DNA from: Oscheius onirici
Taxonomy: Eukaryota > Nematoda > Chromadorea > Rhabditida > Rhabditidae
Direction: 5' to 3'
Length of the DNA stretch: 64,000 bases
Assembly (NCBI GenBank): GCA_932521025.1
Contig: OW051471.1
Span: forward strand, 5,084,001 to 5,148,000
A program made the position numbers and the translations under genes. Numbering within the stretch: the first letter of the stretch is position 1; the number at the start of each line of letters is the position of its first letter. This document shows, piece after piece, positions 55,330 through 64,000 of the stretch. The notes below the pieces were generated by a model. That model was not told where the DNA came from. It saw only the letters and a program-made list of their open reading frames with translations, and did no database searches.

Positions 55330-58300
55330 TTTCAACAGAAAAAAAATGCAGGTGGGGCGCAATTTTTGCATTTTTTGAGTTTTTCTCAAAGCATTTCTAC
55401 ATTTTCTTTGATGTATTTAGTTTTTCATATTTTTGTATAAAATTAAAGCCTAGCATGTTTATGTTTAAGTTTATTAACGATGATAATATTATTTCTATAT
55501 GTCGCTCCATACTTCTTCTCCATATATCGGGGCTCTCCCTTGCCGTTCTGGGCCAGTTCTCGCCGAAGTGTCCTACAAAGTCGTCCCTCCAACGTGATTT
55601 TGGTCGACCAGACATTCTTTTGTACTTCCAGGGCCGCCATTCGACTGTACTCTTCGTGTATCTTCTTTGCCCATTCCCATTTTCTCATGACCCATTTCTT
55701 CTTGATACTCGGCAGCTTCACTGTTCTTTCAAGCCATTCATTTGTCCTGTGTTCCATCAGAGTAGTTCCAACCATTTTTCGCATCATCCGTCGCTGTGCC
55801 GTGACCAATTTCGCAAAGTCTTTCTGGCGGTAGGACCAAGTTTCGCTGCTATACAAAAAGCAGGGCTCAACACAAGTTTGGTAGAGTCTCCTTTTGTACT
55901 TTAGTGGGATCCTTTGATTTGTAAACAGATTGTGGAATCTGTTGAAGGACAGCCACGCGGATCTTGTTCTTCTGCTTACTTCCAGGGTTGAATTTCTGTC
56001 AAATGAAATTCGCGTGCCGAGGTAGATGTAGTCTGAGCAGAACGGGATGACTTCGTTCTTCACTGAGATTGGAGCTGGCGGGCAGTTAGTCATCACTTTC
56101 GTCTTTTGGCAATTCATCGATAGACCAACTTCCTCACTGCGATCATTCAAGTCCATCAACATTCTCTCTAACTCAGGTGCAGAATGGGAAAAGAGAACGG
56201 TATCATCTGTATATCTGAGGTTAGTAAGCCGTCTTCCATTGATATTGATGCCATAGTCGTTCCAATCCAGTTTCCGAAACAGATCTTCGACTACGGAAGA
56301 GAACAGAGCAGGGGAGAGAGGGTCTCCTTGGAGGACACCGCGTTGCATATCAATGTTGATGAGATTGCCACAGACCTTGACGTTCATACTCGCGGAGTGG
56401 TAGATCAGCTGTACTATTCGTATTAGTTTGCTCGGCATTCCTTGACAGTTTAGAGAGGACCACAGAGATCCGTGTTCGATGCTGTCAAAGGCCTTCTTGT
56501 AGTCAATAAAGGCTACGTAGAGGGGAAAATTGTACTCGACGGCTCGTTCAATCAGTTCCTGGATGACTTGTATGTTGTCCATTGTCGAGAAATTCTTCCG
56601 AAATCCCGTCTGTTCTGGCGGTTGGTTCTCCTCGAGACACTTTTCCATCCTTCGAAGAAGAACTGCGCTGAATATTTTGAAGATCACCGACAGGAGAGCA
56701 ATAGGACGGAAGTTTTTGATATCACTTGTATCTCCTTTTTTGTAAAGGATTGACACCGTCGTGTTGACAAGATCGTTCGGTAGCACCTCTGTGGTTAGGA
56801 TCCTATTAAAGATTACAGCTAGTGGCTCGGCCAGGGAATCTTTGCACAGCTTCAGTATATCGGTAGTAAGGCGATCAGGACCTGGAGATTTACCGTATTT
56901 CAGTCTTGAAATAACCTTTTCCACTTCTGTCGGTATTATTGGAGGAACGTCATCATCATAAGATACTGTAGTTGTTGGAGCGGTTGAGTAGACCGATAGA
57001 TTCCATTATAGAACTCCTGTACTACATCGCAAATATCCTCTGGATCCGAGACGATCACTCCATTTGAATCTTGTAATTCGTTGATGGTTTTCCTTCTGAT
57101 GGCATTGTCTCGCTCGGCTTTCAGCAGACTTCGACCTTGAATCAAAGCCTCTTTCAAACGGTTGTGATGTTTCGTTCTCAAGTCCGCCTTCAGCGATTCT
57201 CGCAAAGATTTGTTCACCAAGCTGAATTCGATTCTATTGCTCCGGGTATTTGGTCGATGCTGTAGGTCGTGTCTTTTGGCAAACAGGTCTTTACTCCTCT
57301 GTGAGACATAGCCATCTTTTGGCTGTACAGTAGAGGCTATTTGAGCCGTAGTAACAAGGAGCTGGCGCATGTTGGCATAAGTCGACATATTAGCATCATT
57401 TTGCAGGGCATCGTCAATTGCTACGCGATACATCGGCTTGTCTAGTCTTGCCTTCTGTCTCTGGGGTCGCACAGGATAGAATCTTGTAGTGGGAAGACTC
57501 AGTTTTCCAAGGAGTAGCCGATGATCTGACTCAAAACGAAATCTTCCAATGATGTCGACGTCTGTGAACACATGTGGCTTGCAGCAGAGAATGAAGTCGA
57601 TAGCATTTCTCGTTTCCATGTTTGGGGAGAGCCATGTCCATTTCCTTGACTCTCTCTTTTGGAATCGATTGTTCATCACGTAGAGTTGATTCTCAGCACA
57701 GAAATCGGCCAGCATTTGCCCTCTCTCGTTTCGACTACCCAGGCCATGTGGGCCGACAAACTCTTCTCCGTCTTCTGCGCTTCCGATCTTCGAGTTAAAG
57801 TCTCTGACGACGACTTTGAACAACCGCCGCTCCCCCGGAAGCCGAACGCGACGTACTGGGCGGAAGTTCAAAGCACGTTCAATCGTCAACAGTACGGCAT
57901 TGTAATCCTCGTCAGAGCTGGTTGATGTAGGAGCATAAACTTGAATAATCCTTACAGTGCCAGCTGGAGTTCGAACATCTAGTAGGCAGACTCTTGGAGA
58001 CAGATTGTGGAAGGACGACAGATCAGACCAGTTCTTGTTGACTATGAATCCTACTTGTCCTGCGTGAAAGATCCGATGGTTGGATTGCCGCAGATTGAAT
58101 GAATCTTTCCCGGGCCGTTTGACTTCCGATAGCCCAATCACATCGAATGGGACGTCATTTAGACCATTCTCCAGCTCGACAAGTCGTGTATCTGTCCGCA
58201 GGGTCATGCAGTTGAGTGTGCCAATACGCAGAGGAAGTATGTTGGACATTTTTTCTTCTAGTCGGTTGTCCAGGCGACGACTAGTGGATTCCTACTGCTT

Positions 58301-58380
58301 GTGTCTGTAGAGTTTCGTTCCCCTGTAGAGCGGACGCCCTGGTAGAGCGAAGGGGCGAGCAACCTTTCTGCTAGACGACA
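55330..58380 (-). mobile_element. RTE-type LINE, copy 2 (nearly intact)
   Basis: The endonuclease part runs from ATG 58249 (MSNILPLRIGTLNCM) to 56936 with FDVIGLSEVKRPGKD, QVYAPTSTSSDEDY, VVRDFNSKIG and FESDHRLLLG. The reverse transcriptase frame runs to 55443 with KYGKSPGPDRLTTDILK, LYVAFIDYKKAFDSIEHG, GVLQGDPLSPALF and LRYTDDTVLFSHS (YxDD catalytic motif), and an RTE-like end (RPKSRWRDDFVGHFGENW). The two parts are in different frames joined at about 56940-57000: the upstream frame reads FYNGIYRST and the downstream one STAPTTTVSYDDDVPPI. Apart from this one shift no stop interrupts about 930 codons, so the copy looks younger than copy 1. The 5' and 3' edges are approximate. Confidence 0.88.
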
Positions 58381-58387
58381 ATTAGTG

Positions 58388-59110
58388 AGCCTAGCATGTT
58401 ACTTTTTTAAAATTACGAAGACATCAGCACAACGAGGATCTATCATCCAGTTACATCGCGAACTCCTTCAGGCGTGTGAGATTGCTAGGCGTCTTAAAGT
58501 ATCAAGAAAGCTCATACCTACTTCTATTCGGCGTATCAATGAGCTGGGAACAAATGCCGATCGTTTTGGGCTAGGAATACCTGCAACAGTTGTCACCAGA
58601 GCCAATATCAAGAAGGTACGCGCTAAGCTTCGATACGATCCACACTGAGTAAAGGTGAACAGCGCTTACTTTTCGGGTATTTTAAAGCATGAATTTTTTC
58701 CCTAGGTTCAAAAGCACTTCGGTAATCGCCAATGGACGCTTCAACAAGACGGAGCTCCAGCTCACAGAGCGATAATTGTCCAAACGTGACTCTCAACAGT
58801 CTCTCTAGTCTTTCTTCTCATTCCAAGAGTGGCCCCTTCTTCCCCTGGTCTCAATCCGATGGATTTCTCTGTCTGATCCCTTCTGGAATCGAAAGCATTC
58901 AAAAACCCCATCCAAATATGGTTTCCCTGAAGAGAGCACTGTTCAACGAGGTGGACTGCGTCTATCTACACGCCACGGTCAACTTTGTCCTCGGGCCTTT
59001 TCGAGCCTGTGTCGACGCAGATGGCGGCCATTTTGAGACGTAAACGTGTTCCTTGTTCAGAATTTTGTGATAAACATTTCTATATATCTCAAATTGCCAT
59101 ATCACGTTTT
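58388..59110 (+). pseudogene. Mariner-type transposase remnant
   Basis: The first block (58470-58645) reads like a mariner helix-turn-helix region: CEIARRLKVSRKLIPTSIRR, INELGTNADRFGLG. A large middle part is missing. The second block (58700-59045) reads QWTLQQDGAPAHRAIIVQT, with the second catalytic Asp, then stops and shifts, then PSSPGLNPMDFSVWSLLESK, where the family normally has SPDLNP, so the third catalytic Asp is Gly. It ends ALFEP-like before MAAILR. Clearly dead. Inserted within MULE copy 2. Confidence 0.8.
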
Positions 59111-59129
59111 TCTTGCTTAGTTGGAGCTT

Positions 59130-59617
59130 GTTACCGTTACCGTAATTACTGGCCAACCTGTGTGAACCTGCAAGAACCAACAATTAGGAAAACTTGGTCT
59201 TACCAAGTAGTCGAAACGTTACAGAATCTAACGATTGTCTCGATTCGCCGATTATTTGTGCTGGATCCTTTCTTCTGCGCTTTGCTTCTGTGGTATTCTT
59301 TCGCATTAGGCCTGAAAAGTTTTACATAGCTTATAAATAAACAAACCAGTTTTAGAGACGGACTCGAGTCGGGATCATGGTCACGAATTGTTTCAGCAAT
59401 GTTTCCCGTTAGTTTGACGAGACCGGAGCATGTATAGAACAGTTTGCGTCTGAAAAGTAATGAAAAAAGATGCAGAGATGTTAAACTAACTTGTAAAAGC
59501 ATTCGTAGACTTCCGTACCGTCTTTGTTTTGTCGAAGAAGTCGCATAAGGTAATTATTGATGCTTTTCACATTTCTCTTCGCTTTTTGAAATTTTCGAGC
59601 CGTCTACTTCAGTATCC
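59130..59617 (-). pseudogene. MULE transposase copy 2, N-terminal part
   Basis: Starts at ATG 59617 (MDTEVDG). After a frame shift it reads NVKSINNYLMRLLRQNKDGT, EVYECFYK; then, past an intron, RRKLFYTCSGLVKLTGNIAE and RDHDPDSSPSLK, which align with the FLYWCH-like exons of copy 1. The third exon is recognised as PAQIIGESRQSLDSVTFRLL (copy 1: PSEIIGESRRSLDPTAFRLL) but in a shifted frame. Orientation and order show it is the missing front of the copy that resumes at 52090. Confidence 0.85.
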
Positions 59618-59639
59618 ATTTTCTATAGATTCGAGGAGC

Positions 59640-59706
59640 TTAGAAATAAATTGTGTTTTTCTATGCACGAAAAAATGGAAAAAGGTTCAAAGATGGCGGA
59701 GCTAAA
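59640..59706. repeat. Probable truncated right terminal repeat of MULE copy 2
   Basis: Short similarity (gttcaaagatggcggagct against gttcaaagtggccgcgctc of the copy 1 repeat), interrupted by the palindromic MITE that begins at 59707. Confidence 0.35.
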
Positions 59707-59921
59707 GTCTGTTCAAAAAAAAAAAAGAAAGCAACAGTAACCCATAAATATTTCGCTTCGAGAAGCACAAACCCCTGATTTTCAGGGTAAACTGCAACAA
59801 TTCAAACCGATTTTTTGATTTTCTCAACTCTGAATTGCCGCGCTTCAGGGGTTTGTGGTTCTCGAAGCGAAATATTTATGGGTTACTGTTGCGTTCTTTT
59901 TTTTTTTTTTTTTGAACAGAC
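59707..59921. mobile_element. Complete palindromic MITE
   Basis: Arms 59707-59778 and 59845-59921 are inverted copies (gtctgttcaaaaa, cagtaacccataaatatttc, gcttcgagaagcacaaaccc) around a loop of about 65 nt. The outer ends carry long A/T runs. Partial copies lie at 9747-9868, 2645-2720 and 3008-3093, defining a family. Confidence 0.85.
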
Positions 59922-60696
59922 TATATTATCGAAGCTGGGTCAAAACGAACATGCCGTCAAAACGAATATGGTCGAAGTTGGGTCAAAACGCGAGTTGGCG
60001 AAACATATTTCTCAGAGATGGGTGAATGGTTCGGTCTGAAACTTGGGGAAATAAGTGACAGGGCCAAGGTGGATTGGATCCAACTCCCAGCGTGCTTACC
60101 CACATCTTTGTTAGGGCTCTGATATAGGTGAGGTCAAAAATATTTTTTTCGGCGCAAACGCTGCCAAAAATTTTTGGGACCATTTTTTGAGGGAATGTAG
60201 CCCGGACCGTATGGTTCAATCCGCAATTGGGCGGTTTTCATTATCTCACCCAGAAAAAAAATTATGGCCCCATGTGCAAGAATTTGCCACGCACCCTGTA
60301 TATAGTGCTACTAACAGTCTTGCCTTACACCACTAAAATTGAACTGAGAACATCTTCCATACAGACAGATTGTAGTCAGATTGCTAGTCTCGAAGAACTA
60401 TCCCAAATAAAGCTGTGGATTAAATGAGGCGCTCAACAAACCAGAGAAAAGGAGCATGACACCTTTTTTCGAAGAGTGACAGCTGTGGCGGATTCGCAAC
60501 TGATTGTCACATTGCCGTATCTCTCTTTTTTATCAAAAGAACGCAATGAGTTTGAGGTGCTACAGTTACGCCTGTTGACTGTCAGTGTCTAGCGTAACTG
60601 TACTATCGGACAGGGGAAAGTAGAAACGCTTGATCTGATAGAGAGAAGAGGCACATCAGAAAACGTCGTAAACGAACCATATTCTGGACCATTATA
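59922..60696. other. Intergenic with a Tc1/mariner-like end, no gene
   Basis: A segment ending gcaccctg followed by tata near 60292-60302 looks like the terminus of a Tc1/mariner element; no matching cagggtgc start was found nearby. The rest has no supported frame. Confidence 0.4.
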
Positions 60697-61383
60697 CTAA
60701 TCCACTTTAAATTGCTCTCGCGTCTCTGTTAGTGTGTGTCTGAAGCTCTAATTGGCAATAATTGGGGGAGATTTGTGAAGATCCTATTGCATTGAGAGTT
60801 TAAACAGGTCTCGACAAGTCAATTTGCAAGTGCGTGGACTTTGAATATTTTTGACTGGGAAGTCCAGACAGTAGAGAATGAAGTGCGGGTTAGAAATACT
60901 TGAAAGCGTTCAAGGGTGTTTCTACTATGACTTTCGCTCCAACGGGGTGATATCACTACTGAAAAACAGATAGGCGAGAACAGAAGCACATGAAAATAGG
61001 GACAGGGAGATCACAACTGAAATGACACGAAGATACAGGGAGGACAGGAGGGAAACATTAGACATAAAGGGACATCGTAAATGGTCGAGAAGGAAAAACC
61101 AGATGCCAACGGACAGGAATAGGAGAAGAGCGGGAAGGACAAACACATTGCAGAATGCAGGGGTGGACAGAGAGAATGTATCGAGAAATTAGAAACAGGG
61201 GAGGACAGGGGACACTTAAAAAATTAGGCTTGGGAGGGAGTGGGTTCAAATATAATTTCGGTATTCTTTGGAGGGTCAGGGAGAGTGACTGGAGGAGAGT
61301 AACAAAGGAAGAATGAAAGGGAAACCGCGACTACGGCTCCGTGACAACGAATTCATGAATTTGTATATTAGCCCTGAAAGGGC
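60697..61383. repeat. Copy A of a transporter-intron sequence
   Basis: Matches the intron of the SLC22-like gene at 62589-62986 in the same orientation: a start taatccactttaaattgct (intron: taaatccacttaaaattgct), then tgtgtgtctgaagctcta, and an end block with ggcttgggagggag, ttcaaatataatttcggta and agccctgaaagggcg. Copy A is longer (about 690 versus 400 bp). Its end touches the first base of the duplicated gene at 61384. Confidence 0.75.
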
Positions 61384-62222
61384 GAGATTGTGACAGAGTA
61401 TCCGGAAGCCGACTGTACATGTGCCCGAGTGCTCCAGACGACGACTTGTCTCCCCCAGCCTCTACCGCGTGAACCCGACTATCTGCTTCTCGAGAAGACG
61501 TTCGTCTCTGACTCGAAGCCCTTTGTGCCCAGCGAACCCCAGCGAATCTACTACGCCCGTAGTTTCCCGAAACACGTCGGCGAGTCTTTCACCTGCCACT
61601 ACGACCAAACTGTTCGTCTTCGCCGATATCAGAAGTCACAGGCCGAATGGGTCATTCCTCGCGACCCGAACAACACGCCCTTCCACTCGGTCCACTTCTT
61701 CAAAACGAACAAGCAGCGTTTGTTCTTCTTTCTTTTGTTTGGCATAGAAAAAGTTTAGAAGAGTGTCAGACGTTGATGAAAGAGGAAGAAGAGGCCAAAG
61801 TGTTGAGTATCTCGACCGTCTCGCACGACTGTTTCTCCATCTACAAGGCCATGGGATCATCTGGAAGTAATAGCAGTTCAGGAGAGGACGAGGCCGATCG
61901 ACTGGTCAGTATGTGGCAGAAGGTGTTCGTGATGAGGAGTGAGAGTGAGCATTCGACTGTGCCCATCTTTGACAGTGGCGATGAGACCAATTGTTCTCTG
62001 TTCCAAGAGCAAGACAATCTGACCGACTGGTATCGCGAGTTGGACAAGATGAACGTCTTTCTGGACAGTCAGCCGTCTCTCTCGACTCTCAGCTGCTCCA
62101 CTGCCACTTCCATTCCCGTCTCCGCTCCTATTCCTGCCAAGTCCACTTTCGGCTACGGAGCCAAGGCTGTCGGAAACGCCCTCTACAACCGCGTCAGACA
62201 AGTATTCCTATCCAAAAAGTAG
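61384..62222 (+). CDS. Inverted duplicate of the Cys-rich gene at 31894-32838
   Basis: Bases 61384-62200 equal 32741-31925 (opposite strand) with no indel; peptide translations in several frames are identical, including across the 41-nt intron, so this is a DNA-level copy and not a retrocopy. It lacks exon 1 (MAACAPR) and the start of exon 2; the first Met in frame is unclear. After the identical block the C-terminus continues RQVFLSKK and stops at 62220-62222, where the original has RQVFSGKATTKE; the Q-V-F codons differ only at synonymous positions. An AATAAA follows at 62238. It may be an expressed paralog homogenised by gene conversion, or a truncated recent copy. Confidence 0.6.
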
Positions 62223-62237
62223 AAAACTTGAAGACGA

Positions 62238-62243
62238 GAATAA
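62238..62243 (+). terminator. Polyadenylation signal after the duplicated gene
   Basis: AATAAA about 16 nt after the stop of the duplicated copy; absent in the corresponding place after the original copy. Confidence 0.45.
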
Positions 62244-62355
62244 ATGTTCATGCAGTTACATTATGTTACTAGGAGTGAATAAATAACTAAAACTCCAAAC
62301 TCATAACTAAAGCTCCAAATTGAGTAAATGAATATCTGAGGTATAATACTGAAGT

Positions 62356-64000
62356 CTACTTTTTCTCATCCTCCTCTTTCTCCTTCCCGAGCAAATCAGC
62401 CATTTCGACATCATTGGCGGGTTCTTCGGTCTTCACTGCCTTGCCCGACTGCTCCAGATTGCAATTCTTCGTTTCCTGGAGGAAGAAGTAGGCGACGATC
62501 AGATTGATCAGTCCGAGGGCGATTGAGATCATGTGGATTCCAGGCTCATAGACTGTCTTGAGGGAAGTCTGGAATAGATTGTCTGCCTGCTAAATCCACT
62601 TAAAATTGCTCCCAGGTCTCTGTGTGTGTGTCTGTGTGTTTGTCTGAAGCTCTACTTGAGGATAAGGAGGGGAGCTTTGTGCGCAAATTAGTTTTTAACA
62701 AGTCGCGACAGGAAAAGCAAGTGCGCGAAAGGTTCTAACAACTGGTAGTTTCTTACTGGGACTGTATGACTGGAACAGAGTGACAAGGGGAGAAGGGAAG
62801 GGATAGTAGGACTGAGACTCACTAAAGCTAGGAACGGGTGACCCGTTCAGGTCCTACATTTTGAAATTAGGCTTGGGAGGGAGCGGGTTCAAATATAATT
62901 TCGGTAGTTTCTTTGGAGGATCAGGGAGGGACTGGAGAAGAGAAACAAAGGAGGAATGAATTTATACTTTAGCCCTGGAAGGGCGTTGCCAACCTTGTAT
63001 ATAGAGAAACTTACCAGCATCGAGGCAGCGATGTTGGCAATGCGACCGACAATCGAACAGGAAGCAGTGGAAGTGGCACGAACATCAGTTGGCATCAGCT
63101 CTGCTGATGCGAGGTAAGCCGGCTCCCAAATTTCAAGGAATTAGGAAGATTGACGGATTAAAGAATGTACAGGATGGTTTAAAAGGCCCCCCCCCCCCCC
63201 CCGACGTCAGCCATACCCCTCCCCCCTCCTGTTTTAAGCTTAAAGGGACAGTCTCATTTCAACCAGATAGGAACAAACTAGAAAGCCCGCGCATTCAGAC
63301 CTCAAACACCTCAAATATTGCATTTCCGTGTCAAGGGATTAGGAAGATTTAAGGATTAAAGCGAGCCTCCCCTATTGCGTATTATCAGTGTATTCGCATA
63401 TTATCTAAGTTCATGTATGCAGCCAAAGCGGGGGGGGGGCGCCTCGCTCACATAGCCTAGTGGATAAGAGCGTCGACTGTAAAACATATGGTCAGGGTTC
63501 GATTCTTCCGTGTGTGAAAATGTTTTGTAAATTGAGATTTCTTTTCGAGGTCCCAAATTGGGGGGGAGGGGGGAGGGTAAAGTTACGTTGAAAGGATTCC
63601 CATTTACGACCATTTTCAAAACGAACCAGATGGAAATGAAGACAAAGGCAGCCAGGTAACAAGCCGTGTAAAACCACTCTCCCTGAAATTGACATGAGGG
63701 TCGCATTACTCTGAACAAACTTTCAGACCGAACATCAAGAAGACAGTAACGAATACAAAGAAGAAGATGGCCAAACCCTGAGAAGCCAAAAGGATGAATC
63801 TTCTGCCCATCCACGGTAAGTATCCGTCTGCGAAACCGAGAACAATTCTCACAGACGAGAGAAGAATCGAACTGAGGAACTGTCCAACCCAGAAGTTCTT
63901 TGACATGTCTCCTCCCGACAGATCCTACAACTGTTTTGTAACACTGTTTTAAGATTGAACTGACCGTAAGATAGACAGAACATCCGACCACTCCCCACAT
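62356..64000 (-). CDS. SLC22-like organic ion transporter, 3' part
   Basis: Major-facilitator membrane transporter, incomplete: the gene continues past the right edge. Exons in order on the minus strand: GVVGCSVYLT then DLSGGDMSKNFWVGQFLSSI and GRRFILLASQGLAIFFFVFV; GEWFYTACYLAAFVFISIWF; AYLASAELMPTDVRATSTAS and IVGRIANIAASML; and the last one QADNLFQTSLKTVYEPGI, MISIALGLINLIVAYFFLQE followed by TKNCNLEQ. The (A)ELMPTDVR...GR and LQETKN motifs are the SLC22 signatures (usually ELYPTxxR and LPETK). The cytosolic tail ends KEKEEDEKK, stop at 62356. The intron at 62590-62998 is duplicated downstream as copy A; the next intron holds homopolymer tracts and a tRNA-like sequence. Substrate unknown. 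Confidence 0.78.
62590..62998 (-). repeat. SLC22-like intron, copy A' of the duplicated intron sequence
   Basis: About 400 nt, long for this genome, between exons ending IAASML and starting QADNLF. Nearly the whole intron recurs at 60697-61383 next to the duplicated Cys-rich gene. Confidence 0.7.
63120..63604. repeat. Intron with homopolymer tracts and a 30-bp repeat
   Basis: Contains a run of C (about 63186-63202), G runs near 63430 and 63555, and a repeated unit (ggaattaggaagattgacgg at about 63137 and ggattaggaagatttaagga at about 63337). Lies within the SLC22-like gene. Confidence 0.6.
63447..63518 (+). ncRNA. tRNA-like sequence (Tyr GTA-like), probably pseudogene or SINE head
   Basis: Seventy-two bp with an A-box-like tagcctagtgg and a near-perfect B box ggttcgattct at tRNA spacing, a loop ctgtaaa with GTA at the anticodon position, and pairing tcacata/tgtgtga at the ends. 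The anticodon and T stems pair poorly and the D stem has a mismatch, so it is unlikely to be a working tRNA. It lies antisense inside an SLC22-like intron. Confidence 0.4.

Noticed and set aside
58388-59045. Functional mariner transposase
   Set aside because: Large internal deletion, stops, and the third catalytic Asp replaced by Gly.
63401-64000. 199-codon minus-strand frame reading through the SLC22-like exons and an intron
   Set aside because: Transporter helices jump between frames at splice signals; the long frame includes intron and tRNA-like sequence.
1-64000. CRISPR arrays, bacterial operons or ribosome-binding sites
   Set aside because: Spliceosomal introns and animal genes throughout; no spaced short direct repeat array was seen.

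Overview
The window is eukaryotic and almost certainly from an animal with a compact genome. Every confidently read gene is split by GT-AG introns of about 34-60 nt with tttcag/ttttag acceptors. The genes are metazoan: the nucleoporin ELYS/MEL-28, NRDE2, TVP23, DOCK1/CED-5, carboxypeptidase E/EGL-21, a secreted tyrosinase, an aminergic GPCR, the MAGUK DLG5, cytosolic SerRS, a GT49 glycosyltransferase and an SLC22-like transporter. At least seven start codons sit 0-3 nt after a perfect 3' splice acceptor, as expected for spliced-leader trans-splicing, and some same-strand neighbours are very close (21 nt between an SDR gene and the GT49 gene). This fits a nematode-like animal or another trans-splicing lineage such as an appendicularian. 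I cannot name the species, and 5'UTR introns are an alternative reading of the acceptors.

Layout. 1-2190: a MULE DNA transposon (FLYWCH-like finger plus transposase, minus strand) with a long terminal repeat, followed to about 3430 by foldback and hAT-like debris. 3436-9670: ELYS, with triplicated C-terminal exons and a MITE in intron 1. 10471-19572: a plus-strand cluster of NRDE2, TVP23, a CCDC34-like coiled-coil gene and a trypsin-like protease. 19573-20930: intergenic DNA containing a 644-bp palindromic Tc1/mariner-type MITE. 20931-35952: a minus-strand run of DOCK1/CED-5, an unrecognised gene, carboxypeptidase E, an unrecognised Cys-rich gene and a tyrosinase with two copies of an extra C-terminal domain. 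37441-40153: SDR and GT49, plus strand. 40304-49890: aminergic GPCR, DLG5 and SerRS, all minus. 50480-59960: a second MULE copy torn apart by two RTE-type LINEs lying tail to tail and a dead mariner. 61384-62222: a nearly identical inverted copy of the gene at 31894-32838. 62356-64000: the 3' part of an SLC22-like transporter, with a tRNA-like sequence in one intron.

The genes do not form one pathway; this is ordinary gene-dense animal chromosome with one transposon-rich block (50.5-60.3 kb). The most unusual items are the nested MULE/LINE/mariner block, the 817-bp indel-free inverted gene copy flanked by a duplicated transporter intron, the modular ELYS tail, the tyrosinase with a duplicated unknown domain, the GC-AG intron in the GPCR and the trans-splice-like gene starts. 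Exon borders are read by eye from splice signals and frame; gene starts and ends are given, and internal borders only where they matter.
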